DNA of 64,000 bases from Alisma plantago-aquatica (lineage: Eukaryota; Streptophyta; Magnoliopsida; Alismatales; Alismataceae), in assembly GCA_963693085.1 (NCBI GenBank), contig OY856409.1:517476303-517540302 (forward strand). The letters run 5' to 3'. Position numbers and translations under genes: made by a program. Under the pieces are notes generated by a model. The model worked only from the letters and a program-made list of their open reading frames with translations. It made no database searches and had not been told where the DNA came from. Shown here piece by piece: positions 1 through 12,763 of this stretch (position 1 is its first letter; each line of letters starts with the position of its first letter).

Positions 1-1458
1 CTGATCAGTTCCCGATTGACTTTCCAACTTTTGTTTCTAATTGGTATCAAATACCAATCCTTGTTCCAATCAAATTGGGCAAGTGAAACGCAAGGAAAAT
101 TCTCACCAATCCTACTTTCCCAACTTGCCCGGTTGCAACAGTTGAACCGATCGTTTCAACACTTGAAGCAATCGGTTCACCCTGATCTTGAGCCGATCGG
201 CTCAACACTTGAGTCGATCGGTTCACCAAGCTCAACCGATCAGTTCATCTCATGAGCCGATCAGTTGGGAGTGCAGATTGTGCAGAATCAGTCAATTGTG
301 ATTTCAATCAATCTGATACTCCAATCAATGTGTCCAACACCTTGAACATTATGACATTGAGCTATCAATTGATTGAGTGTTTAATTGAACTACTAAACTC
401 CTTTAGTAATCAATATAAACCTTGTTTGTGGATAAAACTCCTCTTCCAGGTTAAATCCTATGTGTGTGACCCTGCAGGTCCATTTCACGTTGGCAGTGAA
501 AGTCCATAACACTTATGACTTCACAAGCAAAGAGAATTGCTTAGTCACACATCAGTGCTACCCAAGTGAAAGTAGAAAGTTAGAGAACAACTTTCAATCC
601 TACAATCTGTGAATGGTGTTACAGTGAATGTATAATTCCTTTGTCACTGATATCCCGAATGAACTCGAGGCATGGAACAGTCATCCTATCAACGTTCATT
701 CACTTTCTTGATCTCAAAGTAGATTGGAAGAGATATGTATGACATCAATATCACATACTGATTCACACATGTGTGCGCACGCCTATTTCAATCCTACTCA
801 TCAAGTGGTCTTGGATATCAAACTCCCTCAGGAGGGACAAATCCCATATCTATCACTCACCCCTCAAAAGCCCCATGTGTCAAAGCCACCCAATCATCAC
901 CTTTATAACAACCCATGTTTCAGGACTGCATTTGATGATGTCAAAGTGTGCCCAACGACATGTGTTGAGTGTAGTGATTTTAGGTCAAAGAATCACACTC
1001 ATCACCATCACTGTGAGTACTGACTGTGACTACCATGTCATGGTTCCATGTGTCAAACTCACGGTGGGTCTGTCCGGTACACTTGTTATCTAACAAGTAC
1101 ATATGTGTTTGGTTTGATATCTCTATATCATGACTAATGAGATTTTGTCATCAACCAACACCACAATCTAGTCTTGTGTGTCATTGCTATCTATCTACCT
1201 TCCACAATGACATCCGACTAGGGACATAACAAGAATGTACAAACTCTTAGCATCCGTATGATCTCATCGTTCAGGTCCTTAACCTGAAAGCATACGTCAT
1301 TGAGTATTGTCATTCTCTAGACATTCAATCTGTTCTATCACTATCTCATATGAATGAACCAGAAAGAATTGGAAGCTTGCCTTTGATGTTTATCAAATCA
1401 ATCTTAATGTATCCCACCAATCATCTCATGATTGGCTCTCAGGGCATACATACCAACA
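1..1458 (-). repeat. Copia element 1, 3' LTR (partial at window edge)
   Basis: This stretch matches 6875-8331 almost base for base, with roughly 3% differences by eye. It ends in CCAACA, which is inverted relative to the TGTTGG at the other end of the full LTR copy (6084). The flank at 1459 is a purine-rich tract when read on the minus strand, so this is the 3' LTR of a minus-strand element. The missing part of about 0.8 kb, including the TATA region, lies left of the window. Bases 124-262 contain a run of GATCGG-centred palindromic motifs spaced about 22-25 bp. Short ORFs here are not genes. Confidence 0.9.
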
Positions 1459-1472
1459 GACTCCCACTTGCA
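1459..1472 (-). other. Copia element 1 polypurine tract
   Basis: Read on the minus strand, this is GTGCAAGTGGGAGTC directly before the LTR start TGTTGG. It is the expected position and composition of the plus-strand primer for Copia elements. The same tract is seen at 61145-61157 beside the related Copia element 2. Confidence 0.75.
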
Positions 1473-3700
1473 CTGTGAGCCAATCACCCTTGAATCATAT
1501 TCATAGTGATCTTCAAACATGTACCACATGTTACCGTGCTCTAGTGCGAACATAGTGAGTTATGGCAACACCTTGCCAAAGTCAGTTTTAATTGCATGTC
1601 TCACATCTCTTCGCTGTACGTCACGCGTATGAGATGGAGTCGCCGTAATATGCGATCCAATATTCCTTTGCTAACCTTTAGCCACATTGCATGATCAAGG
1701 ATTCCATACTTGTCATCAATGAGAGGAATATCTATAAGTTCATCTCATGAACTTCCAGATCCATATAGTATCCATTGTTGTTCTCCAACACATAGATACT
1801 CGACATTTCCTTTTTAAATGGTTTCATTGGAACACTTCCAATTATCAACAAACTTTCACCTTTTATATATCCTATATATATTTTGCGATTAATTTTTCTG
1901 TCATTTTCGGAAGTTCGCATCAATGTAACTCCTTACATAGAACTCTTCCTTATCTCCATAGAACTAGTACTTACCAAGTACTTATCAAGTTCTCATGGTA
2001 TTCCAGTAGCCCTTACTGGAAGTAGACAGACATCCACTCGTCATGTCCCACATATGAGTTATCAGGATGAGCACATCATATTGCCATGTCCTACATACAA
2101 GATGATGAATGTATATTGTTCTTGCCAAGTCGATACATGCAAGATAATGGGATGATTACATACATGATAGATCCATATCTATTCTTAGTGTTCCCATTCT
2201 TCATAAGAATTGGACACTTGGCCTTGGGATACTAACTCCATGTAACATGGACAAGTTTTCTCCCACTGAATCTGTGCACACTGAACCCTTTAGTACATAT
2301 TACCAATGCATGCTCTCTCTTCTCCAGGTCAAGAGGTTTTTGAGAACTATCCCTATAGATCTCTATTCCTATCACATAGGAAACATCTCTATATCCTTAA
2401 ATATAATTTCCACTTTTGGATTTCCATTATAGAACATTTCCATTTCACATCAACATGTGGAATGTGAATACGCTCCCACTAAATCACAGATCCCTTCTTT
2501 ATCTTTGACATATTAGTCAAACCCTTTGACTATATCATCAAAGTAAAGATCCAATTCTGAGTTGCTTGTACTCAATCAATCACATTGATTAGTCCATTGT
2601 AACTTATAGACTTCATTTGCATTAGTGGATTCATAAACCTTATGGGTTGTGTCACGTACACATCCTTGCTTTATTCCTCATAGGAATGCGTTTTAGTATC
2701 CATATGCCAAATGTCTTAGTCATTAAGTTGCAATCAACAAGCATCATCCTTCTCAAAATGTCATCCATGTGTCTTAACACTTAAGACTCATTTGCACTTA
2801 TGGATTTTATTCCAATGAGTGCTACCATCAAGGTCATACCTTATGGTTTACATGGAAATCATTTCAGATGTAATGGTCATCTACCATAACTCAAAATCCG
2901 ATTCCTCATATTCATCTAGATAGTTGACTCATCACATGAACAACTCATCACATAGACAATTGAGGTGTATCTGTCAAGGATATAAGAACTCACAACTCCT
3001 TGTGATTCTTAATGTCCTTTATTAGTGAGGGGTATTCTTTTCTCAAGAAGAATTTAGTTATTTGATAATCATTCTCTAACTCCTTAGAGTATGACTCCTT
3101 CTTGATTTAGACATCACCATGCCTTAATCATGAGTTCCCTATGATACACTATCATAATCACTCAAAAGGATCTCAAATATTTGGTCCAAGTATTTCATTC
3201 ATTGATCTCATCAAGAATTAACACTTTACCAAATTTCCACTTCATCTATGATAATCTTGAACACTTCAAGATATTCATATTGGTATTTCTCTAAACACCA
3301 TTTGAAGTATTAGCATTTGTTCCAATAGGTATGTAAATACATCACATGTATTATACCTAATAGGATAATCATTCTCCCACTACCATTAGTGAAGATTGAT
3401 TAATCATGTCCAAGATATTCATGTCTCTTACTGGTTCTCTAACCAAAAGAGTCTAGATTTATCCATCACATGGAAACTAGAAATGAATTTCTTATGATTT
3501 ATGCTAATTTGATTGTTTGAGTTATCAATAACTTTAGGTATCATTTTATCTCATGCATACCATGTATTACAAGATAAACAATGCATTGCCACAAAGATCA
3601 TATATTTAAGATTGAAACATTAACTTTATTAATTGCCATCATTGTCATACAATATGCAAAAATAAAGTGTTTCTATCTATTGGCAATATATGAAATAGCA
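1473..3700 (-). pseudogene. Decayed Copia pol remnant (RNase H, RT and integrase parts)
   Basis: No open frame of useful length remains. By eye the nucleotide sequence still follows the minus-strand pol of Copia element 2 in order. The part near 1480-1720 resembles the RNase H end at 61160-61465. The part near 2160-2900 resembles the RT region near 61850-62700. The part near 3120-3230 resembles the integrase region near 63365-63450. Stops and indels occur throughout and there are apparent deletions. The gene cannot make a Pol protein. Domain limits are approximate because they rest on patchy similarity to a relative inside the same window. Confidence 0.6.
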
Positions 3701-3879
3701 GTTCTCAACTCTATTTCGTGCCCTTTAGGCTGAAATAAACTGAAAGATACTCCTATCTATGGCAACAACACTTTCTCCAATGATGGGTACTTCTTTCTTG
3801 GTCCTTTCACAAAGGCCATCACTTCTTTGTGGATCTTGCATATCATATATGATAGATCCATATCTTGGTATCATATACC

Positions 3880-4173
3880 TCAGATAAATAAGCAGTTCAT
3901 TTCATGATACCTTAGGTGGAGATCTACATCCCCTCCTTCATCTTCTTTTGTTCTTCCAGATATAGAGGGCAATTCCCTCATACACCCTTTCCCCATGTGC
4001 CTTGAGGCTGAAGATGGCTTGGATTGCTGGCTAGCATCAGAACACTTCTTTGCTTTGCCCTTGCCCTTAAGAATTACCTTTTCTTTGATCACATCAAAGA
4101 TTATGGTTTGTCTTTCTTCATCTTTGCCTCTACTATCCTCAACATGTCCAACAACTCTGTCAACGCTTGTCAA
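3880..4173 (-). pseudogene. Copia gag remnant (nucleocapsid region)
   Basis: A 97-residue open stretch contains a basic KGKGKAKK run, a Ser/Lys/Pro-rich linker, and a segment that lines up with the end of a Copia Gag nucleocapsid just before protease. The CCHC cysteines expected there are not in frame, so a frameshift has probably destroyed the knuckle. Position and strand fit a gag between pol (lower coordinates) and the primer binding site at 6069. This is a family inference from composition and order; no intact domain is left. Confidence 0.45.
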
Positions 4174-6068
4174 AGTTGTTCATGTTGTAGCTTATCATGA
4201 ATTGTATGATTCTCGCAACATTTCCAATATCATACCAATAGCCAACTCTTGGCTCAGAGGGAATCCTTCTTAGTAAGGATTTCCACATACCCAATCACAT
4301 TGAGTGTGTGAATACCTTACTGGATCTCCTTCTATCATGACATACTAGGACAGTGTCTTGGAGACATCATATGTCTCATGTTGTCTCTGCAACTCATAGT
4401 TCAGAGAACACAACATCAAGCACTCCTCATCAATTTCTTCCTCGGTATGCTTCCATAAGAATACTTTCAGGCATTGATGTGGTGGGATTGAGTTTATCTG
4501 ATCTTGGTATAACTAGGACTTAGAGCTTTCACTCTTTGATTGAGAACACTTCTCATCATCCTAACCAGTCGTGGAATTATTCCCATTTAATTTGTTGGTC
4601 TCAAAGACCGATCGCAAATAAAGTGATTATTGTTGATTAACTATTTATTTTAACAAAAAGAAATATATGCAATTTTAGTCCAAAACTCTTTTGACTTATT
4701 TGATTGATTTGAAAAATTGACGATAAAAATTAGGCCTTTAATTAATTATCGCTCCCACTATTTTACTTCAAATTGATAGCCCTCACCATCAATTCGTAAG
4801 ATTGCAGCGTACAACCTTCTAGTGGGCAAGATCCATATTTCATCAAGTCATGAGTCAGCTTTGGCTGATCGCCCACAATCTTGACTATTTAGGTAGGCCA
4901 TCATGCCAATTGCATCATATGCAACTCTTGATGAATGAACATGCGCAACACCTTGCCATGAACATTCCTTGCCTCTGAGCTTAGACGCTCTAAGAATCAC
5001 CAGTTAAGTCTAACCCAAAAGCCGACACGGTAAACATGCACCCTGATTTGGCAGAACCTACATGTCTACCCTTCACACTTCCACAAGATAGACGGCGCAC
5101 CACGCTTTGGCGTAACCTACACTTGGTCGATCGAGTTTTTCATGTGTGCCGCTAATGGAAGGCATATAAGACTTAATATTTTAATGAGGGATTTGGTTTT
5201 TATATACATATACATATCCAATCACCACAATACATAGTACGTATCATATACATGCTATATCCCACAGAAAACATGCAAAACGATAAAAGCGATGATTATG
5301 GCCATCCTAAATGTGATTTCTAGAGCCAAGAGGAATCACGGTCATCTAGGTCTACATCACATGCAACCTGTACAAGATGAACTCTGCGCTTTGCCTTCGG
5401 AGTAGATCAACTCATCACATGAATGACTTGCTCATTCTGGCCCGGTCGTCTGGGTGCCACCAGCCGATCAGTTGACTCCTCCAACCGATCGGTTTGCCTG
5501 GTCATCGTGCATCTCTTCATGGCCACCACCCGCTCGTCTCGCTCCTCGAACCGGTAATCAACCGATCGGTTCACTCCTTGAACCGATCATCTGGAATGTC
5601 AACTGATCGATTCACACCTTGAACTGATCGTCTCAGCTGTCGTCAGGATGTCCTCCGTTCTTTGACATAACAGGAAATAAAATCTATCCTAATTTTACAT
5701 TGCTTAAAAGGGAAACCCCGAGTTACATTCGGGGGGAGCAAATGTAGGAAAGAATCTCGAATTATTTCGAGTTACATCAGGAATAGGAGAGGGAAGATCG
5801 GTGCGCAGACCGAGATGCAAGCAACCACATACAACCATACACATATAGGGTTTATTGGCCATAACCACACTATACATCCACCACAAAACTCGTTTAAGGG
5901 CGACGCGTATTGAGTGCATTAATAATACATATCATATATGTAATTGGGATTTGTGGATTTAGGATTGGACATGCATAAAGCCAATTTTATTTGCATCGTA
6001 TGCAATAAATAAAGGCGACAAACCAAAATCGATCATATTGATATTCCTAAAATATAGAGCAGTTGACG
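4174..6068 (-). other. Copia element 1 gag 5' part and untranslated leader, non-coding as it stands
   Basis: About 1.9 kb between the gag remnant and the primer binding site has no credible ORF. The part from about 4620 to 4760 is AT-rich. From about 5460 to 5640 there is a second cluster of GATCGG-type motifs like those in the LTR. Small ORFs near 5704-6150 lie across leader sequence and show no family features. I see no gene here. Confidence 0.55.
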
Positions 6069-6082
6069 TGGCTCTGATACCA
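6069..6082 (-). other. Primer binding site, initiator-Met tRNA type
   Basis: On the minus strand this reads TGGTATCAGAGCCA, one base inside the LTR boundary at 6084. This is the classic complement of the 3' end of plant initiator methionine tRNA, used by most Copia elements. It fixes the element's orientation as minus and the LTR limit at 6084. Confidence 0.92.
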
Positions 6083-6640
6083 CTGTTGGGTTTTAGGGGA
6101 GGCAGAGAAGGCAGCGGAAACAAAAATTTTCTCCCCCAAACCCGGAACAAGGAAACGCGTCAACGTCTATATAATAGGAAAGGATGGTTTGTGGAATCAT
6201 ACCTTGTCCCGAGGCTTGCTCGGTGACAATACCTCGCGCCTTGTGCGGTCTTCACCTCCGGTCTTGGACGGTGTCTGTGTAGCTCTTGGTCGCACCAGGA
6301 CTGACGACTCCTGGTCTCACAAGGACTATCGGGATTGACAGTTGTCCTCCTGAGCGACAGAAACCTCCCGCCTCTGAAGTAGTCCACACGGACCACCTGG
6401 AACTCCACACTCCTTATCCCACAAGGAGTTGGAAGGAGTCGCACCCTCCTATTGACGTACTAGTCACCAACACACTCTCCTGCTGCCAGTTGCAACTGCA
6501 GTTGTCTTTCCCTTGCTGCGCCTCCCTTTGTGGGTAGCACTTGCTCAGGCTCTCTCTCGGTTACCAAAACCAGAGAGAACGACAACTTTCCAGAGCAACT
6601 GGTTGCACTAAGTTGTTCTTTGAGAAGCCCCCAATGCCCC

Positions 6641-6650
6641 TATATATAGG
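6641..6650 (-). promoter_or_regulatory. Likely TATA box of the Copia LTR promoter
   Basis: On the minus strand the LTR contains CCTATATATA, about 560 bp from its 3' boundary. The related LTR of Copia element 2 has a matching TATATATAG at 54522-54530 in the same local context (both flanked by the AGAAGCCCC segment). A start site about 30 bp downstream (near 6610) is inferred from position only. Confidence 0.6.
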
Positions 6651-6744
6651 AGGGTCATGGGACATGGTTCTCTATCCCGGGCAATGCGGGACTAAAAGCA
6701 GGAGTAGAAGGGTTCGAGATTTTCCACAAAAAACAACCAACTCG

Positions 6745-6875
6745 CAACATGAACCGATCATTTCATTTCTAAAACGGTCGGTTGGGGACCTGAGCCGGTC
6801 GGTTGACACTCAACCGATCGGTTGGGACCCATGAGCCGGTCGGTTCAATTTCTGAACTGGTCGGTTCGTGGTCCT
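6745..6875 (-). repeat. Array of GATCGG-centred palindromes upstream of the Copia TATA box
   Basis: Five to seven copies of a motif of type ACCGRTCGGTT occur in about 130 bp, spaced roughly 20-28 bp. The copy at 6812-6823 is the perfect 12-bp palindrome AACCGATCGGTT. The array lies immediately upstream of the TATA box in transcription order. The same motif recurs in the other LTRs (124-262, 7015-7140, 54630-54680, 59720-59960) and in the leader at 5460-5640. An enhancer or factor-binding role is inference. Confidence 0.7.
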
Positions 6876-8331
6876 GATCAGTTCCCGATTGACTTTCCAA
6901 CTTTTGTTTCTAATTGGTATCAAATACCAATCCTTGTTCCAATCAAATTGGGCAAGTGAAACGCAAGGAAAATTCTCACCAATCCTACTTTCCCAACTTG
7001 CCCGGTTGCAACAGTTGAACCGATCGTTTCAACACTTGAAGCAATTGGTTCACCCTGATCTTGAGCCGATCGGCTCAACACTTGAGCCGACCGGTTCACC
7101 AAGCTCAGACGATCGGTTCATCTCATGAGCCAATCGGTTGGGAGTGTAGATTGTGCAGAATCAGTCAATTGTGATTTCAATCAATCCGATACTCCAATCA
7201 ATGTGTCCAACACCTTGAACATTATGACATTGAGCTATCAATTGATTGAGTGTTTAATTGAACTACTAAACTCCTTTAGTAATCAATCTAAACCTTGTTT
7301 GTGGACAAAACTCCTCTTCCAGGTTAAATCCTATGTGTGTGACCCTGCATGTCCATTTCATGTTGGCAGTGAAAGTCCATAACACTTATGACTTCACAAG
7401 CAAAGAGCGGTGCCTAGTCACACATCAGTGCTACCCAAGTGAAAGTAGAAAGTTGGAGAACAACTTTTAATCCTACAATCCGTGAATGGTGTTATAGTGA
7501 ATGTATAATTCCTTTGTCACTGATAGCCTGAATGAACTCGAGGCATGGAACAATCATCCTGTCAACGTTCATTCACTTTCTTGATCTCAGAGTAGATTGG
7601 AAGAGATATGTATGACATCAATATCACATACTGATTCACACATGCGTGCACATGCCTATTTCAATCCTACTCATCAAGTGGCCTTGGATATCAAACTCCC
7701 TCAAGAGGGACAAATCCCATATCTATCACTCACCCCTCAAAAGCCCCATGTGTCAAAGCCACCCAATCATCACCTTTATAACAACCCATGTTTCAGGACT
7801 GCGTTTGATGATGTCAAAGTGTGCCCAACGACATGTGTTGAGTGTAGTGATTTCAGGTCAAAGAATCACACTCACCACCATCACTGTGAGTACTGACTGT
7901 GACTACCATGTCATGGTTCCATGTGTCAAACTCACGGTGGGTCTGTCTGGTACACTTGTTCTCTAACAAGTACCTATGTGTTTGGTTTGATATCTCTATA
8001 TCATGACTAATGAGATTCTGTCATCAACCAACACCACAATCTAGTCTTGTGTGTCATTGCTGTCTATCTACCTTCCCCAATGACATCCGACTAGGGACAT
8101 AACAAGAATGTACAAACTCTTAGCATCCGTATGATCTCATCGTTCAGGTCCTTAACCTGAAAGCATACGTCATTGAGTACTGTCATTCTCTAGACATTCA
8201 ATCTGTTCTATCACTATCTCATATGACTGAACCAGAAAGAATTGGAAGCTTGCCTTTGATGTTTATCAAATCAATCTTAATGTATCCCACCAAGCATCTC
8301 ATGATTGGCTCTCAGGGCATACATACCAACA

Positions 8332-9771
8332 GATGCATGATATGATGCCTTGAGGGGCAGTGGTTCTTATTATAAGGGATTGGGATCCCAGGACAGTATG
8401 ATGATGGCATGGATGATGTAATTCTATAAGGCTATGTTTATACTTTGGTTGCCTCAACAATTGGCTTAAAATATACTAATAAATTATAGATGAACATGTC
8501 ACGTAGTTTGCCCTGGCCATAGATCCATCATCATCAATATTTGGTGATGGTGAAATAGGTTTATCTTGCGGGATTACCTGGAGCGCATATTGTTGAATAT
8601 GCGAGGTTTCCCCTAGCCTAAAATAGGAGGGTTTGAGTGCAACTGTGGTTGCAAACTCAGGATATATGGAGCATGGTGAACAGACCCATGGCTCAGGATA
8701 TGTGATGACGAGCATGATGTGTTCATGGATCAGATGTGTATATGGGTAGCTTGCGGAGCTGACCCAGAGGATGAGGCCCTATAAGCATAAGACTGCAGTC
8801 TTGCTTGCTGATTCGTGTACTGACCACGGGAAGGTGCGGATGGAGTTCAGATCTCTTTAGACCTTGTATGGCACTGGATTGGGCTTCACAGCCAATGGTT
8901 GGATTTGAGCAGGGAAGGCTCACTTCCTCCGGGCATAATAAAACATAATCCATCTGAATAGTATATCTTACTTAGAGCAAAATATGGAACATTGATTGAG
9001 GCCATGCTTATATAGTTGATCTAGTTGAACTATGCAGTTGTGTGTACAATCCTTATATCTTGTGATAAGTTCTTATAAAGCTTATCTTGTCAATCATGTT
9101 CCATAAAGAAATACTTGGTTATACGCCTCCCGAATTTCTTAGTAAGCTTGATGGTAATAATAGTCTTGCTCAGTATGCTGCTCTTGTTATACGCTTTATC
9201 AGTTATATGCTATTTTTGCTTTAACCTTCCGAGGTTTTATAGTTTCGGCGGGGAGTTATGTTTCTCACTGGGACTGTGTGTCTCACCCCGCTGGTTTACA
9301 TCCTTTTTAGGTGATCGCTCTAGACGTGGTTGTGGTCGTGAGGTTGCGGCCGAGCACCAAGAAGAGTAGTAGAAGGCAAGAGATGGGCATGTTGTTGTTT
9401 TGGTAGTTTTGTAGTAGATTCCTAGAGTCATCCCTGTACTCTCAGGTCCTTAGAGGTGTTTAACGATGTTTCACGATGTCTAGCTGTTGTAATTTTTATA
9501 TATCATGTTGTTGGTCGTACGTGGCCGCTATGTATGTATTAACAGGTGTTGAACTCTGGTGCTGACAGTAAAACTAGTTCTGATAAGCTGTGGACCCATA
9601 ACAAGGCTTGTGAATGTTTATATAACATGTTTCTCTGTAGGATCTGGATGCAAAAGTTCTCCCATGAATACCTTCTGCAATCGATTTTAATTAACCCGTG
9701 TTTTCGATAATATGAGGTTTTGCACGTTTTCGCGTGTCATCTCATTGTCTGTGTGATGGCGGGGTGTCACA
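8332..9771 (+). repeat. Gypsy-type LTR fragment, 3' end of an LTR in plus orientation
   Basis: Much of this segment is the reverse complement of part of the large LTR at 54681-59717. Examples are 8446-8720 against 55640-55960, and 9255-9320 against 55075-55150. It ends at 9771 in GGGGTGTCACA, a typical Gypsy LTR 3' end. Its left part is cut off by Copia element 1 at 8331. Its right end abuts Helitron coding sequence, so it appears to have inserted into the Helitron. The last 200 bp differ more from the large LTR, so the two are relatives rather than copies of one subfamily. Confidence 0.7.
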
Positions 9772-12657
9772 TTTTAGTTATAGAGTTTCAAAAGCGGGGA
9801 CTTCCACACATGCATGTGTTAATTACTCTTGATCGTGACAGTAAAATAAGGTCTGCTGAGGATGTAGATCGTATCGTTTCAGCTGAAATACTTGATATTC
9901 AAACACAACCTCTAGCTTTTCGGACTGTCACTAGGTGTATGGTTCACGGTCCGTGTGGTGTTTATAACAGCAGATCTCCTTGTATGTTTAAAAATAAATG
10001 CAGTAAGTTTTATCCAAGAAAATTCAACGAATCAAATGTCTTTGACTCTGATGGTTATATGGCATATCGAAGAAGTGATAATGGAAGTCATTTCATTTTG
10101 GATTCAATAACCATCGATAATCGTTGGATTGTGCCTCACAATGTTTATTTATTGAATAAATATGACGCACACATAAATATTGAGATATGTAACCAAGCAC
10201 AAGCTATCAAATATCTTTATAAATATTTACATAAAGGTCACGACAGAGCTACTGCTCTTATGCATAAAGGAAATGATAACATTGTTGACGAGATAGCCAC
10301 TTACTTGAATTGTCGTTATATATCTGCCTCTGAAGCGTCCTGGAGAATATTTGATTTCCACATTCATCATCGCAACCCTTCTGTTTTGCGATTAGACATT
10401 CATTTACCTAATGAAAATCATGTCACATTTCTAGATAATGAACAAATTCGGAATGTAATGAAACGTCCTTTTGTTGAGAAGACCATGCTAACTGAATGGT
10501 TTGAAAAAAACATGGAAATAACTGTCCCTACAAAACTAACCTATGTGGAATTCCCACAAAAATGGACATGGGACACTACTAAAAAATTCTGGTCACTACG
10601 AAAAGTTGGTTTTTCTATTGGCCGACTACCCCATATCAATCCATCTATTGGTGAATTGTATTATTTGAGACTATTACTTTGTAAAGTCATTGGGTCAAGG
10701 AATTACGTGGATTTAAAAACAGTCGACGGTCATTTATATGACACTTTCAAAGAAGTTTGTCATGCAAAATGTTTGCTTTTCGATATGTCTGAATGGGAAC
10801 ATGCTTTCACAGATGCTATTACATGGGCAACGGCTTGGCAATTACATCATCTTTTTTGTTCCTTACTTTTGTGTACTGAAATAAGAAACCCTAAAAAAAT
10901 TTGGAATAATTACTGGGAAAATTTGACTGATGATTTCAAAATTAAAATACCTCTTGATTCTAATATACCACAAGATGTACATACCGAATTAACTTTGAAA
11001 AACAAAGGCTTATTACACATTGAAGAAATTTTGAACAAAAATGGAAGATCTTCAAAGGATTTTGCAGGATTTCCTCTACCTGTTTTTCAAGATGAATGCT
11101 TGTCAGATAATAGACTAATATGCGAAGAACTTACCTATGATCGTGAAAGTTTATATGTAGAATTCAATGACAGATTGACTAAGTCGAATGCCAAACAACT
11201 TCTCATTTTTAACGATATTGTTCAATCATGTTACTCTTCCATTGGGTCATTCTTCTTTGTAAGTGGTAGTGGTGGTACTGGAAAAACATTTCTATGGAAC
11301 ACATTGGCAACAAAATTACGAAATGATGGCAAAATAGTCTTTGTTGTTGCTTCATCTGGAATTGCAACATTACTATTGCCAGGAGGACGTACTGCTCATT
11401 CTAGATTTAAAATCCCATTAGACTTGGATGAAAATTCAATATGTGGCATACCCTTTAGGTCAAATTTAGCCAGGTTAATAAGGAAAACATCATTAATAAT
11501 TTGGGATGAGGCACCTATGATGAACAAGTACGCATTTGAAGCACTAGATAGGGCTTTAAGAGATATCATGCATCCTATAAGGGAAAATTCAACCGCTCAT
11601 TTGTTTGGAGGCATGACAGTTGTTTTAGGTGGAGATTTTAGATAGATTTTACCTATTGTACCTAAAGGAGGATAGTCTGATATTGTTAATGCAGCTATTA
11701 GTCAGTCTACACTTTGGAAAAAATGTCGCATTTATGAACTTTTAACAAATATGTGTGTTGAATGTACGACTGTAAACTATTATGATAAAAAAAAGAATTC
11801 ATTGAATGGTTGTTGAGAGTAGGCAATGGTTCTATTCCACATGTATATCTTAATGATGAATATGATGATAATTGGATAGAATTACCTTATGACTTATTAG
11901 TAAATGAGCCTGCTACTGTAGAGACTCTAATTGAAAATATCTATCCCAATTTTGACGTTAGGCACACCGATGCAAATTACCTAAAAGCTCGTGCTATACT
12001 TGCACCAAGAAATGATTAGGTTGATGACTTGAATTCTTTATTTTTAAGTCATTTACCAGGAACTTCTTCTTTTTGCTATAGTTTTGATGCTGCAGAAACT
12101 CTTGATAGTAGTCAAACAATTGATTGTGCAATATATTCAGATGAATATCTACACTCTTTAAAATTTTCAAGTATTCCAAATCATATTCTGTCATTGAAGA
12201 TTGGAGCTCCAATTATGCGTATTAGAAACATAGATCAATCTATAGGACTTTGTAATGGAACTAGATTGATATTAAGAATGATTAGTCTTCGGGTTTTAGA
12301 TGCTGAAATTATTACAGGGAATCATGTTGGTGATCGTGTTTATATTCCACACATTACTTTCACCGGAAAAAAATCGAAGCTCCGTTCATTCTAAAAAGAA
12401 GACAATTTCCTATGAAATTATCATTTGCTATGACTATAAACAAGAGTCAAGGCCAGACATTAGAATCTGTCAGACTATACTTGAGAACACCTGTACTTTT
12501 TCATGGTCATCTATATGTTGCTATTTCACGTGTTAAGTCAAAAAAAGGATTGAAAATTTTGTTGTGCAATTATGAAGGAATGCCAAGCAATGTTACAAAA
12601 AATATAGTTTACAAAGAAATATTACAAAGTGTTTCTAATAAACACACAATTTTATAA
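9720..12657 (+). pseudogene. Helitron Rep/Helicase (RepHel), disrupted
   Basis: The product would be the rolling-circle replication initiator fused to a Pif1-family helicase. The first 17 or so codons of the long frame at 9720 come from the adjoining Gypsy LTR; Helitron similarity begins near 9772. Visible motifs are the HUH metal-binding pair His30-Met-His32, a Rep tyrosine motif [10 protein letters not shown] (Tyr165, Tyr167, Tyr169), Walker A GSGGTGKT at residues 516-523, and Walker B IIWDEAP around Asp596. The later helicase motifs SFAMTINKSQGQTL and LYVAISRV lie at about 12412-12545. In-frame stops occur at 11643, near 11674 and at 12017. Frame changes occur near 11790 and 12375. The start of Rep is missing. 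Plant RepHel proteins are normally well over 1000 residues, so this is a clear pseudogene. Confidence 0.9.
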
Positions 12658-12763
12658 ACATATATATCGAACAACATAGGTATCTTATATCAATTTCATA
12701 TATACTTTCTATTTTTTTATTTATTTTTATATACTTTATAATTTTTTGAATATCTTACAGTGG

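Larger units (their letters stand above)
6084..8331 (-). repeat. Copia element 1, 5' LTR (complete, 2248 bp)
   Basis: The copy runs from TGTTGGG (6084) to CCAACA (8331), giving TG...CA ends and a 6-bp inverted terminal repeat. The primer binding site abuts it at 6082. On the minus strand a TATATA box lies at 6641-6648, and GATCGG/GGTCGG palindromic motifs lie at 6745-6875, just upstream of that TATA. More motifs lie at 7015-7140. Differences from the 3' LTR are few compared with the decay of the interior. The ORFs inside it are chance frames. Confidence 0.92.

Noticed and set aside
724..1093. Overlapping ~100-codon frames repeated at 7597-7966 and 60319-60714
   Set aside because: They fall in the same LTR segment in three LTRs. 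Two frames are open at once, substitutions do not favour silent sites by eye, and the segment is non-coding LTR.
3880..4273. Possible host gene with KGKGKAKK motif
   Set aside because: Position and strand place it in the Copia interior where gag is expected; a host origin has no support.
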